Assembly (NCBI GenBank): GCA_027922465.2
Contig: BQMF02000283.1
Span: 248,001 to 312,000, forward strand
Length of the DNA: 64,000 nt
Origin: Turritopsis dohrnii
Taxonomy: Eukaryota > Cnidaria > Hydrozoa > Anthoathecata > Oceaniidae
Reading direction: 5' to 3'
Both the position numbers and the translations under genes were made by a program. How positions within the stretch are numbered: the first letter of the stretch is position 1; each line of letters begins with the position of its first letter. Positions 23,726-36,389 of this stretch are shown in pieces. Under the pieces are notes generated by a model, which was given only the letters and a program-made list of their open reading frames with translations, was not told the origin of the DNA and ran no database searches.

Positions 23726-24037
23726 AAGGCTTTATTGATTAAAAAGAAAAACCACAAATTATGGGTAAGAAAAATATTCCACTGAAGGAAAGAAGTTGGA
23801 AAGGAGAATACCACCCATTAATAAAGAAATTGAAATTGTATGACCGAACTAGTTTTCTTAAAATAACATTAACTAACTCCTGTGTGTTTTTGTCTTTGTC
23901 TTTGTTTATTTGATTTGTTTTGATTTTCTTCACGTGTTTAGCTACCATTTTTAAGCCCACATCGCGGATAAAAAAAAGTTGAAAAATTTCAATTTGTTTT
24001 TTGCTGCTGGTCAGATCAAAGTGGAACGAAAACCTCT

Positions 24038-24115
24038 CTTGCTATTGCGTAATATTTTCACGTGGTCTATTGTTTAACAATCCGGTCGGTCCGCTGACAA
24101 TTATCCAAAGTGGAT
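24038..24115. repeat. Dispersed repeat, inverted partner of 1330-1411
   Basis: Reverse-complement match to 1330-1411, including TATTGCGTAATA, TGGTCTATTGTT and GACAATTATCC. Mutations and short indels are spread throughout. Confidence 0.6.
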
Positions 24116-24257
24116 ATTAGCCAGACTATGGAGTATGCTTGTGTGACAGGACTCAAACATTACATGAAGACACGGTTCATAAAAGTATTTGAACAAATGA
24201 AGCTAAGCCCGAACCTTAGTCTAATGTTTAAATCCTGTCCCATGAACTGTATTTATG

Positions 24258-24420
24258 TATGGGATTGTTCACAAATGACGTCAGCCATTTTTTCAAGATT
24301 TTTGATCCCCGTCCCCGTCCCCCCTCTGTCAACCTGCGTCAACTTTGCGTTGCCCCCTACCCCTCAGTTGATGCATGGTTTGAGAAGAGACCTCCCTCCC
24401 ACCACCCACCCTCTCCAAAA
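24258..24420. repeat. Dispersed repeat that marks the empty site of the nearby SINE
   Basis: GGGATTGTTCACAAATGACG followed by TTTTTTCAAGATTTTTG matches the sequences on the two sides of the SINE (22951-22964 and about 23397-23415). This copy lacks the SINE. A pyrimidine-rich GC block with CCCCGTCCCC and CTGTCAACCTGCGTCAAC follows, ending near CCACCCACCC. Confidence 0.55.
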
Positions 24421-24878
24421 AAAAACATCTTAGTATCTTATGATATCTTAGTTTTTTACGCATTTTTAATTAGACGTAAAAATATTTGCAATGATTAAGC
24501 AATACGGAAGGACTTTCACACCTGAGTAAAGGGTAAAGCCTTGGCTACAGAAGAGATCAATGCTCCTTTCAAGAAAATTTTCTCCCGCCACAATTCAATA
24601 AAATCTTATATAATTTCAACGTTTTGGTTTTTAGACATTTTATTCCTTGTTGTTGTTCAAGCATAACCATATTTTGTTTATACAGTAAAAATACTTGACT
24701 CTGAACCTGCTGTTCCTTATTTGTTCCAAAATTTTCAGTCTCATAGTTCCTAAACGCTCCTTTCCTTTCCTTTTCTTATTCCTCTATTTCAGCCTCCTGA
24801 TCAGTTCCTTAATTTTCAAGCTTTTTAGTGATAAAGAAAAAATGATAGATACAAACACGTCCGCTTTTTTATTTAAAA

Positions 24879-25440
24879 CTAGCCGCCAAGGCGGCGTCGC
24901 TCGCCGCCCATGTCCATCTGCTCTGTATCACTGTATCAGTAAACGTCAAATTTCCTTATAAACGGCTCGTACAACTTGTGTTCAACCAGAAGCAGATTCG
25001 AAGTCACAACCTCTGGTAAAAGCAATCTTTTATCAGTGTAACAATACACTCAAAACGTAGAGAGAGAAAACTTCAACTTTTTATTACCTTTTGTTTTAAA
25101 AAAGTTACGCGCTCTAACATGGGTGCTATCAAACGTAAGGGGGAAATCGTTTCTCTTCTTAAAAAGATCACACAGGAGGAGAGAAAAAAGGCACGTGCTA
25201 AATGAATAAAGAGAATAAAAAAACGTTCGATCAGAAGCGCTTAACAATTAAAAAAAGAAATTAAATTAAAAGAAAAGCAAATAAATATTTTGTTTCATGA
25301 TACTCTTTTTTTACCTATCGGTTTTTAAATAATTTTGATTGCTCGAAAAAAAGTTTACCCGTCTCAGACAGTCAGGCAAGGATACGTTAGGATACACTGG
25401 CAAACATGCTGCCACGTTCTGCCACTGCTACTTTTTATCC
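24879..25440 (-). repeat. Helitron 3'-terminal region, copy A
   Basis: About 550 bases next to the CTAG end closely match 36591-37275 and 37337-37744, including the hairpin, CAGAAGCAGATTCGAAGTCA, and CCTATCGGTTT further in. Similarity stops near TGCTGCCAC at about 25415. Confidence 0.75.
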
Positions 25441-25480
25441 AAACTGTTTAATCAGTTAGTTTCTTTGTATTTAGTTGATA

Positions 25481-26275
25481 AGGGGCGTACGGTGACAAAA
25501 TAAAAGGGGGGTCGAAATATACTGACGTTACTATCTAAGGAGGGCCCACCATGGTTGGGCCGGACGGGCCAAGAAAATTTTTGAAATTTAGGTGCTCTAA
25601 AGTGCTTAAAATGGACTCCAAATTTTGTTTTTTCTTTAAAAACGAACCTTCTTAGAAGCTAGAAACTACTAGAAATTACAAGCAAATAGTAAAAAAAATG
25701 AAACTATGAATTACATCTCTTGATAAAAAATACAATCAGTCAAATACCAAGTTGGCTAAATGAATTTGGGAAAGTTGGGAAAGGACGATTATACAAACAA
25801 GTAATTTTAGACCTATCATGCTTTTCGAAAAAGGATTTTCATTCGTCAAACATATTGAAATAAATTATAAAATATAATTACCTGAAATAGCTTGTCACCG
25901 TTTTACAGCGCTTCGAAGCTTCATTGAGCTCTTTTTCATGCATCTTCCTTCTTCTGTCTTTGTTTGGCATTTTGTAGTTTTAATCGCAGAGCAAAAAAAA
26001 TCGACACACTTTTCCAACAAACAAGACTAACTGTGTAATATAACTTTCAAAAATAAGGGAAAAAAGCAGAAACACGTGAATACAAAAGTGTGTCACATAA
26101 AAGAGATTTTATATTTAATTAAATGAAGACCCTGCAGTGCCGCAAATGCGACATAAAATTTATCATGTTTTCTTTTCTCAAGTCTTATTATCAATTCATA
26201 ACAATTTTGAAAAGGGGCAAACTTTTGCAAAAGGGGGGTCGGTCGCACCCAACGACACCCCCACGGTACGCCCCT
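25481..26275. mobile_element. hAT-like non-autonomous element
   Basis: Short inverted ends AGGGGCGTAC(G/C)GTG stand at 25481 and 26275. Each is followed within about 25-35 bases by a further inverted match, GGGGGGTCG. The flanks share GTTGAT(A/G) immediately outside each end, a near-complete target duplication. The end sequence fits the AGGGGCG-type ends of animal hAT elements. No transposase ORF is visible. Confidence 0.55.
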
Positions 26276-26330
26276 GTTGATGTATTGTTTTCAAAGCCAA
26301 CGTAGTCAACGTAGTCCTTGGAATATAAAA

Positions 26331-26710
26331 CAAGATGCCCTAACGGGCAGAAAGATTTCTGCAAAATCTGCTGAAGCATGAAAAATGAAATATGTTTAGA
26401 CATTTATGAAATTCGACAGAAAATGTTGCATGATCTAGGTGGGCTCGAACCCTCGTTTATATTTTTGCTGGGATCCCCCTTAAGCGAGGTGTTTTTTTCA
26501 ATATGATCTGAGTTATCCCGTCTTGCCGTGACGAGATAATAATTCACGCGTGCGCAGTAATTACAATTTTTATATAAACAATAACATAAAAACTGTCCTG
26601 GGATGATTTTCATCATGCCGAGACGGGACAAAAATTTCATATGATCACAATGCAAAACTGCCCCGGGGACGATTTTCATCCTACCCTGGCTGGGGATAAA
26701 AAACTTCATA
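26331..26710. repeat. Mixed repeat tract with Helitron-array motif and tRNA-like B box
   Basis: 26331-26360 carries the GATGCCCTAACGGGCAGAA motif that starts each unit of the 30.9-36.1-kb array. Further on, the minus strand reads GGGTTCGAGCCCACC, a good B box, and two copies of GGATGATTTTCATC / GGACGATTTTCATCC-like words. A SINE on the minus strand is possible; I could not find a convincing A box. Confidence 0.4.
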
Positions 26711-27308
26711 TGAGCAGCCCCTAATAGAAAAATATTTTCGGTATTTCCTTTAATATTATTTCTTCTTATTACGAAAAGTTACTAACTCGTTTTTTATGCT
26801 CAGTATTATCTCAATAATTATTGCTCTCACAATAGAATGAGCAGGAAGCATAGAATGCAATACAATTCCGGGAGACCAGAAAAATGTTAATAATAATAAA
26901 TCACGTGATTGCCGAGTAAAAATGGTAACACTCTGCGGACTTCATGGTGACGGGAATAAAAATCGAAATCAAGGAATCTTCCATTGCTAATAAAAATAAA
27001 ACACGTTTACAACTTCCTTGTTTTTAAAATTTTCGTGGCTGAAGTAACATCTTTTTATCATAAACAACTGAAGTTAGAAAATTGTTAAAACCAAACAACA
27101 CCAAGAATGGTTTGAAAACTCAAGACTACTCGAAATACTTCTGATAGTCACAAAACATCAAAAGATTAGAACATGTCTGTCTGCAAAATGAATAAAACTA
27201 CTTTTACTAAGTAAAAACACAAGACTGCTTTTTGTTAGAAAAAGCAAACAAAAAATGACTAAATTAACAGATGGCAAACAAAAGGGAATGTTTTAGTCCA
27301 TAAAAAGA

Positions 27309-28523
27309 TTAATCAAAGTGTTCTTTCACTTCTTGGTTGGCAACATTATGTTGGTCAAGGTCAACAATATTAAGAAGTTCTTGGTTGGCAACGTTATCTC
27401 CAGAAAGTTCTAAAACCTTTAATTGTCTCATGTTAACTTTGGCAAAAAGTTCGTAAGCCAATAAAGCCTTCATGAATTTTATCTTATTTTCAACACCACA
27501 GCCAGCAATTACCAATAACAGTTTCATGGGGATTTTAACTTCATACTTTTTCTTTGAAATGCTTTCAATTATGGTACAGACCACATCATTATTAGATTTG
27601 CATTCTTCAGCATCCGTCATGATAGAACATTTCGAACAAATGGCCAAATTGTCATCTATTTCAACATGTGATGAGCATTTTGGACATAAAATGGTTGGCA
27701 TCAAACTTGCAACATTTACAGTGATGATCTTGCAAGTCATATCTTTTATCAGAGATTCAACGTTACGGTTTTCAATGTCAACATCTGCTATCAATTTGTC
27801 TTCGTTAACGACTGTGATGGTAGAGACATCGCTTGTTTTAATAAGTCGCTCCGATTTATACTTCCCAATATATACATCAGTAATTTTGTATGGTGTATTC
27901 GGTTCAACATCGACAAGTTTGTCTCCAAACAAAGTTATGTCTGCAAATCCGGAGATATCATGGACGACACCTGGCCGTATTTTGACCTGAGTACCATCAT
28001 TATTCTCATGAAAAACTGCATCGGTGAGATTACTGAATATTCCAATGATATGAAAACGCTCATAGAGTGCTTTCTCTGCAACTGCATTTGCAATAGGAGT
28101 TATTATGTCAACCTTTTCATCGACAAGTTCATAGTCAAGTTCAATTTTAGAAATCTGTGAATAGTCTGTAATTAGTACATCTGATTCAATTCGAGCTCGT
28201 TTTATAGATATACCATGTGTTGTACTGTCTTTGATATCAGAAAATAATGAATATCGACTTTTGTCAAAACATACAGCTCTTTTTTTGCCAGTATCTGTAA
28301 TAATGTCCATGTCAAAATACTTCTTGTTTTTTCTTGAGGTTTTAATTGGTGACAAAGATGTCACACGTCCACATATTTCATTTGCTGTGAAAATAAAAAG
28401 GAAGAATGGTATTTGAGATCACTAACAGAAGTATATGAAGGCAATAATGTTTTCTTTCACATATTGAAATGAAGTAAATTAAAAATTACATACTTGTTTT
28501 TTTTTCAGGAGTCTTGGGAGTAA
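27309..28523 (-). CDS. OB-fold / zinc-ribbon protein (RPA1-like), 3' exons
   Basis: The main exon runs from about 28384 to 27309. A 30-nt exon at 28523-28494 (VTPKTPEKKT) joins it in phase, giving T-NEICGRVTSLSPIKTS and so on. The in-frame GTG at 28364 is internal and not a start. CGRVTSLSPIKTSRKNKKYF followed by a beta-rich stretch looks like one OB fold; residues about 138-190 of the 351-residue frame (ISGFADITLFGDKLVDVEP) look like a second. CPKC-x13-CSKC (227-246) is a zinc ribbon as in the ssDNA-binding protein RPA1. Role is inferred: single-stranded DNA binding. The first exon(s) upstream were not found. It has the same strand as the Helitron ends around it; RPA-like proteins are known cargo of Helitrons, so it may belong to the element. 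Confidence 0.62.
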
Positions 28524-28713
28524 CTATTAAAATAAACATAATTACAATAACTTTGTCTGCTAGAAAACATACCGTAAAAGATACCGTATTATATAATATA
28601 TATATATATATATATAAATGAAATTGTTGATGGTTGCGTATGTGCCGAAAAATGTCGAAAATTTGTTGAAGAAGCTGTTGTTTTTAATTGTTTTTATATA
28701 TATATATATATAT

Positions 28714-29420
28714 GTTACGGGGAATATGATAAATTGGGAATTATGCATATTCTCTGATTATTACTAAATTATGTAAAACAAGAGCCAGATGGCGCAAAAC
28801 GGTAGCAGCAATTGTACTTAAAGTTATGAAAAGTTATGAAAAGTTACTACAAAGCTCTTTGAGGCTTGTTTTTTCTTTATATCTCACTGATGATAAACAG
28901 GCATAAATATATTAAAATGATTAGTTAGTGTAAATAGGGTCTAATCATAAAGCACTAGAAATTAATTTATTAAAATGACAAAAGAATTATACATGCGTGA
29001 GCCATACATTTTTTTTATAAAAAAGTTTTTTAAGACCATATGTAGAAAAAAGCCACGCGTTTTAAAAAAAATATATATATGTTTCTAAATTTATAATTTC
29101 ATGAAACCAAAAATGAATTCAATTTGATTTATATTCATTCTTTCATGAATTATTTCATATAATATCAAAGAAAACATCTTTTTAAATGTTTGATATGTAA
29201 AACCTTTTGAAGGCTGCGTTCCTTCATTAGAATTTGGATTACGTTATTAGCAGAGTCTCGCGGACTCTAAATCGCAGACTAGTTGCCATTTCGGCCGGAG
29301 TAGGAGGAGTAGTAGTAGTAGGAGGAGTCCACGGGTGTTTTAATACGGTATTCGCTTGCGCTGCTACCGTAATAACTGGTTAATATGCATAATCTCTGAA
29401 TTTATCACAACCCCTGTAAC
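28714..29420. mobile_element. TIR element (MITE-like) with GTTACRGGGG ends
   Basis: GTTACGGGG...ATGATAAATT...ATTATGCATATT at 28714-28752 matches the reverse complement of 29381-29420. It is inserted in TA-rich flanks, which fits a TA target. Inside lie a GGAGGAGTAGTAGTAGTAGG tract (29304-29324) and no ORF. Confidence 0.5.
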
Positions 29421-29964
29421 ATATATAATACTATCTCAGTTTACAAGCGTAATGGTAACTGCAAGAAATAAGTTATATTAATGCAACACACTTACACTTA
29501 GAAGAATGTGGTTGCTGCATTGTGTCACCTAGAGAAAGGAGCAACAATTACACAAGAATCTTTACAACAACTGCATCATGGTCAGAAAAATAAAGAGGTT
29601 CAACAGAGACAACATGATGCATCAGAGATTTCATGGTTGAAGCAACATAAACATGAGTTAAATATGAGTTGGTTCAGAAATTAATTGAGCATAGCCATTA
29701 TCAATGAAAAGTTTAGAAAAATTTACAGAGTCAAATGCCGAAGTTTGAGAAGAGAATTTTCGATTTCTTTCTTACCGCAGTCCAATTATACAACCAGTCG
29801 CTGGAAATTTCTCGTGGAAGAGACCTCGTGCAACCGAAAAATGCCTTAATACGCATGCACGTAATGAATGCATGTAAACAAACGCACAAAATATACAAAA
29901 AATCGCTAGGTTTGGACAGCAGAAAAAGAAAAACAAAGCCGGTTGTAATAGCTTTCTTGCTTTC

Positions 29965-30297
29965 GCAGAAATCTAACAATGCATTACATGCACACTGCAT
30001 ACCAGCACTTTCACCAAACATATGATTTCCTTGATGGAAAGATGCCTTGGTCAATTTAAATATGTTATATGTCGGGCCAGGGTTACTTTCAACATCACCA
30101 TCAACAAGAAGTTGAATATTTTTCAGGAAAGTTAGATCAATAATAACCGCGATGAAGTAAATTAATCGCAATGTAACAATACAAAAATTGTGCATAAATA
30201 ACAATAACAGTTTAAAGTGGTTTACATACACAACGTCTGCACGAACTTTACAATAAAAAATGCCACATGCTGCACGCCATTGCTCAACAGTAATCAT
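29965..30297 (-). CDS. 2A ribosome-skipping peptide plus cysteine-protease-like N-terminus, partial exon
   Basis: The frame starts MITVEQWRAACG. After a hydrophobic stretch it reaches LLVDGDVESNPGP (30073-30099 covers GDVESNPGP), an exact D-V-E-x-N-P-G-P 2A motif, which makes the ribosome skip the last Gly-Pro bond. The next segment, SFHQGNHMFGESAGMQCACN, has the QG-N...G..AG.QC..N layout of the active-site Cys region of viral and transposon cysteine proteases (OTU- or herpes tegument-like); this family call is tentative. The exon should end at LLDFC: elsewhere in the array the same bases continue GTAAGCAAG, a donor, but here the donor reads GAAAGC. Beyond that point the frame is intron and repeat. 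No later exons found. Confidence 0.6.
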
Positions 30298-30869
30298 GAT
30301 AATATAAGATGTAAATGCAAATAAAAAGTACAGGAATATTAGCTAAGTATTATTACTGAGTATATGATAATGTTAATGTCTGCAGTCAGTTAAAACTGGC
30401 AATATAATGCGGTTATATATATTATATATGTATGGTATACAATATGGTATATTGCAATATGTTTGGTATTTCAATAGGTAGTTTGGTATTTCAATAGTTG
30501 GTTTGATATTTCTCAAGTTTGCTTCAATGCTTTGTTTGCTATAATGGTCAGCTAGGGGCTTGCTGACAAACCTCACAAAGACCTCACTTTTACTTCGATA
30601 CCCCTGGATATAAGCCTCCGAGAAAGCAAATGGAGGATAAATGAGCACTAAGAAAGCCTACCAAAAGAAAGAAGTTTCAAATACTGAAGTCGTTTACTCA
30701 AAATAATTTTTACCTTGCGTAATTACAACCGTTCGTTTAAAATTTCTCGTGGGAGAGACCTCGTGGAATGAAAAAGAAAGCTTAACACGCATGCACGATT
30801 GGTTTCATGTAAACAAACGCACGAAATATACCAAAAACCGCTAGGTTTGGACAGTAAGAAGAAGAACAA

Positions 30870-33800
30870 GATGCCCTACCGGGCAGAAGGATTTCTGCAA
30901 GCTTTGTTGCTGAAAATGCCACAAAAATGCAACACTAGCACACTAGTCCTGCAAAACTAAGACAGTCACATCATTCAGCTCGAGAAGCATCAGCATTAAA
31001 TAAACAAAAATATTGATGCGACTGACAATGTTTTCGTCAAGAAAGTCAGCCTACCATAACATAAAAAAGGGGCTTTTCTTTATGCTATCGCGGAGATCAT
31101 TTATGAAGATCTGTTTTTTTGTACGAATAAGCTGAATGATTGTTACTGGATATTTGCCACCCACGTACTCCAAAAAAGTGCATCGACACAATACGAAACT
31201 TTAATTTAACCACATTAAATATAACGAATCCTATAAAAAGATTGTGTATACTGGCGGTAACCAACATATCGTTTGGGCAGCACAAACTAATATATAAAGT
31301 TTCTATATTGATCTCTCCTCAGAATGAAAAATATAAATATCACAATAATAATTACTTAGAAATTAAAGCTCATATCTAATCTAAAAGTTAAAAAAATACA
31401 ACATACGTAGGGAGAAAAGAGATAAGCTGATATAGCCAGAATACATCCAAAAATTGCTACTAAATATAGTATAAATAGCTGTATAAAGTGCATATGTTGG
31501 TGATGTTGGGGAGGAGCTGAAAGGAAGCTAAGCTGAGCTTTAAAAATCCAAAAGCTTCTAAAAATTGACTTCAAACATGCATACACATACAAAATACACG
31601 AAGGTCTTTCATATTTAAAAAGGCTTGGAGCAAAAATAAAACAAGAAATACCTTTTCTTCCACACACCATGTATTGGCACTGTTTTCATATTTTAAACTT
31701 CAAGAAAACTTCTTTCAAAAAACAGAATAACCACACTGTAATTTAATTTTGTGAACATGATAAGTTCCCAACAGTAACGCAATTCTTTATATAAAATTAT
31801 AAGCTGTATTAACTTCTTTTAAAGCCATATTTCCATCAAAGAAACTTTTAGCAAACTACACACGTTCTTTCGCTGCCATTTTTAAAACGTTTTGTGGACG
31901 ATCACATGGCATGGCGAAAATCAGCCAATGAACTATCGCTATTGAAGTTAGGGTGGCTATATTAGCACCCTTTCGTAGAAATCGGGCATTATGTACCAAT
32001 CACGATTGAGACAGCTTTTTTATGAACCAATCAAATTGGAGAAACAAATATGACTAGGTTTGGACAGTAAGATGAAAAAAAAACAAACAAGATGCCCTTG
32101 CAGGCATAAGGATTTCTGCAAAATCAGCTGAAGTATGAAAAAAGAAAGACTATGACATTCTTGAAATTTAAGAAAAGTTTAATCCGCAATATATATTTAT
32201 GAAATTTCTGATCATGTACTCCCCAAAAATCTGGAAAAAACATAATTGTCACTATGCAAAACTTTATCTGAATGACAAGTTCTTCATTTTGGTGGTACGA
32301 AATGATATTAAGGATTCAGTGATCAATTCAGATAAGACAATGAGTATGCACGTAAGTCATTGTAAATGTTATGAATTTAATACGTCTTGTCAATCTTCCT
32401 AACAGAATTCCTAATTCAGAAGGAGAAAAAGGAAAGCATAGATTTTAATGATACGAAATACACCTATATACATACAAAATCAACATACATAACTGAAAAC
32501 AGAAATTTGTGCTTTAATTAGAGTAACAATATGTCATTGCCATCTTTTTAATTTAAAAGCATGCATTACCAGAACTAAATTTCATGAAAAGATTATAAAA
32601 ATTTATTCAGAAACTTAAAAAACAATAAATTTTTAATTACGTATACACGCCAGGGCATCATGAAAGCATAACTGACACAATACGAACCTTACATTAACTT
32701 CTAATAAACTTAATGAACAAAATAACATCAAATTCATATGCTTTCAGATATCACAGTGATTACGTATGTACGGTCAATCTTCCTAATTACGAAAAGACTT
32801 CCCAAACACAAAAAGTAAACAAAGATTAGGATTATGAAAAATATGACCTAAACTTAGCTACCAAAATTAGCAAACATAACTGAAAACAGAAATTTGCGTT
32901 AAAAGATGTCCAGTATTTAGAATTTACAGACAATCAAGGTAAGTTTCAATTTGCTATCGAAAATAGTAAGTCCCCATTCCTAATTCAGTAATTGATAATA
33001 CAGCCAAGAACTATACAAGTATATAATAGGCTAAAATAGCTAGAGAAACATCAAACATAAAATGAGATGCACAGCCACAGACAGAGCAGAGGGTAACAAG
33101 ACATTCCTTGTATGTTGTTGGAGCTGAAGAGGAAACTGAGCTGAGCTGTATGTATCCAGAGCTTAAAAAGCACTACAGCCCACACATGAAACAAACAGTA
33201 TTTTGCATCTAGAAAGGCTTAAAAAAATCGCAGACATTTTGCAAAACATAAAAGCTGCACACACTGTTTTCACAAAACATTGAGAACTTGTTTTTAGAAA
33301 AGAATGAACGTAGTAGAATCATTGCAAGATAATTATAAATTTCTACCCTTTACTTTCGGTTTTGGAAGTGCAAATCTTCTTACTTTTGGAAATTTAAGGT
33401 TTCTTCGGTCACGCTGTGGTATACCATTATGCGAACGGCGTGCAAATGTAAAGTCGAAAAATACCCGGATGATCACATGGCGGAAATAATCAAGCCAATA
33501 AACTAAGCGCTATTAAAGTTTATTAGCACCCTTTCGTAATAGTGGCGCTCTATGCACCAATGAATTTTGAGTCGGCGGCTGTATGAACCAATGAACTTCG
33601 AGATAAAAAAATCGCTAGGTTTGGACAGTAAGATGAAAAAAAACTAAGAAAAACGACGAAAGTAAAGGCTTTCTTGCTTACGCAGAAATCCAACAAGATG
33701 CCCTACCGGGCAGAAGGATTTCTGCAAGCTTTGCTGCTGAAAATGCCACAAAAATGCAACACTAGCACACTAGTCCTGCAAAACTAAGACAGTCACATCA

Positions 33801-36115
33801 TTCAGCTCGAGAAGCATCAGCATTAAATAAACAAAAATATTGATGCGACTGACAATGTTTTCGTCAAGAAAGTCAGCCTACCATAACATAAAAAAGGGGC
33901 TTTATGCTATCGCGGAGATCATTTATGAAGATCTGTTTTTTTGTACGAATAAGCTGAATGATTGTTACTGGATATTTGCCACCCACGTACTCCAAAAAAG
34001 TGCATCGACACAATACGAAACTTTAATTTAACCACATTAAATATAACGAATCCTATAAAAAGATTGTGTATACTGGCGGTAACCAACATATCGTTTGGGC
34101 AGCACAAACTAATATATAAAGTTTCTATATTGATCTCTCCTCAGAATGAAAAATATAAATATCACAATAATAATTACTTAGAAATTAAAGCTCATATCTA
34201 ATCTAAAAGTTAAAAAAAATACAACATACGTAGGGAGAAAAGAGATGATATAGCCAGAATACATCCAAAAATTGCTACTAAATATAGTATAAATAGCTGT
34301 ATAAAGTGCATATATGTTGGTGATGTTGGGGAGGAGCTGAAAGGAAGCTAAGCTGAGCTTTAAAAATCCAAAAGCTTCTAAAAATTGACTTCAAACATGC
34401 ATACACATACAAAATACACGAAGGTCTTTCATATTTAAAAAGGCTTGGAGCAAAAATAAAACAAGAAATACCTTTTCTTCCACACACACCATGTATTGGC
34501 ACTGTTTTCATATTTTAAACTTCAAGAAAACTTCTTTCAAAAAACAGAATAACCACACTGTAATTTAATTTTGTGAACATGATAAGTTCCCAACAGTAAT
34601 GCAATTCTTTATATAAAATTATAAGCTGTATTAACTTCTTTTAAAGCCATATTTCCATCAAAGAAACTTTTAGCAAACTACACACGTTCTTTCGCTGCCA
34701 TTTTTAAAACGTTTTGTGGACGATCACATGGCATGGCGAAAATCAGCCAATAAACTATCGCTATTGAAGTTAGGGTGGCTATATTAGCACCCTTTCGTAG
34801 AACTCGGGCATTATGTACCAATCACGATTGAGACGGCTTTTTTATGAACCAATCAAATTGGAGAAACAAATATGACTAGGTTTGGACAGTAAGATGAAAA
34901 AAAAAACAAACAAGATGCCCTAACGGGCAGAAGGATTTCTGCAAGCTTTGCTGCTGAAAATGAAACAAAAATGCAACACGAGCAGCCTAGATTCGTCCTG
35001 CTAAACTAAAACAGTCACATCATTCAACTCGAGAAGCATCAGCATTAAATCAACAAAAATGTTGATGCGATTGACAATGTTCATCAAGAAAGTCAGTCTA
35101 CATTAACGGAAAAAAGAGGCTTTTCTTTATGCTACGGTAGAGATTATTTATGAAGATCTATTGGTACGAATAAGCGGAATGATTGTTACTGGATATTTGC
35201 CACCCACGTACTCCAAAAAGTGCATTGACACAATACGAAACTCTAATTTAACCACATCAAACATAATGAATTCTATAAAAAGATTCTGTGTATACTGGCG
35301 GCAACCAATACATCATTTGGACAGCACAATAATTATATAAAGTTTCTACATTGATCTCCTCAGGATGAAAAAGATATGTAATATCACAATAATTGTTACT
35401 TAGAAATTAAAATTCATATCTAATCTAAAAGTTAAAAAAAACCCAACATACATAGGGAGCAAAGAGATATGGTGATATAGCCAGAATACATCCAAACATT
35501 GCTAGTAAATATAGTATAAATAGCTGTATTAGAGTAATTATGTTGGTGATGCTGGGGGGAGCAGCTGAAAGGAAGCTAAGCTGAGCTTTAAGAATCCAAA
35601 AGCTTCTAAAAATTGACTTCAGACATGCGTACACATACAAATACACAAAGGTCTTTCATATTTAAAAAGGCTTGGAGCAAAAATAAAACAAGAAATACCT
35701 TTTCTTCCACACACCATGTATTGGCATTGTTTTCATATTTTAAACTTCAAGAAAACTTCTTTCAAAAAACAGAATAACCACACTGTAATTTAATTTTGTG
35801 AACATGACAAGTTCCCAACAGTAATGCAATTCTTTATATAAAATTATAAGCTGTATTAACTTCTTTTAAATCCATATTTTCATCAAAGAAACTTTTAGCA
35901 AACTACACACGTTTTTTCGCTGCCATTTTTAAAACGTTTTGAAGACGATCACATGGCATGGCGAAAATCAGCCAATGAACTATCGCTATTGAAGTTAAGG
36001 TGGCTAAATTAACACCCTTTCTTAGTAGTCGGGCATTATGCGCCAATGACGGTACAGACGGCTTTTCTATCGACCAATGAAATTCGAGAAACAAATATGC
36101 GCCGGTTTGGACAGG
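30870..36115 (-). repeat. Four tandem promoter-like units of 1.2-1.6 kb
   Basis: Units begin at 30870, 32091, 33697 and 34914, each with GATGCCCT...GGGCA...AGGATTTCTGCAA (two small hairpins). Each ends in CTAGGTTTGGACAGTAAGATG or a close variant. Units 1 and 3 are almost identical, differing by a few substitutions and small indels. Unit 4 is more diverged and unit 2 much more so. On the minus strand the units carry several ATTGG (CCAAT-box) words around CATTGGCTGATTTTCGCCAT and then ATGGCAGCGAAAGAACGTG with an early stop. The 62- and 79-codon ORFs repeated at 31097 and 33919 are by-products of the duplication. Confidence 0.75.
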
Positions 36116-36144
36116 ATGAAAAAAAAAAAAATCAGAAAAACACG

Positions 36145-36389
36145 GACGATCGTAAAGTATTTCTTGCTTACGCAGAAATCCAAAAAAAACAAAGACGATC
36201 GTAAAGGCTTTCTTGCTTACGCAGAAATCCAAAAAAAACAAAGACGATCGTAAAGGCTTTCTTGCTTACGCAGAAATCCAAAAAAAACAAAGACGATCGT
36301 AAAGGCTTTCTTGCTTACGCAGAAATCCAAAAAGAACAGAGCCGGTTTTAAGGTATTTCTTGCTTTCGCAGAAATCCAACTAACAATAA
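36145..36389 (-). repeat. 49-bp tandem repeat, about five copies, each with a splice donor
   Basis: GACGATCGTAAAGGCTTTCT recurs at 36145, 36194, 36243 and 36292 (period 49), with a diverged fifth unit from about 36340. On the minus strand each unit reads TTGGATTTCTGC then GTAAGCAAG. This is the end of the protease-like exon (LDFC) plus its intron start. A related single copy lies at about 33650-33690. Confidence 0.8.

Noticed and set aside
27472..27990. 172-codon plus-strand ORF opposite the OB-fold gene
   Set aside because: Shadow frame of the minus-strand OB-fold exon.
28364..28364. Start codon of the OB-fold protein at this GTG
   Set aside because: The frame continues upstream to a splice acceptor and joins a 30-base exon in phase.
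31097..34201. Identical 62- and 79-codon ORFs at two places
   Set aside because: They are repeated because the tandem unit is repeated; no coding character.
36145..36389. CRISPR-like array (regular repeats)
   Set aside because: The units are contiguous tandem copies with no unique spacers, in animal DNA.
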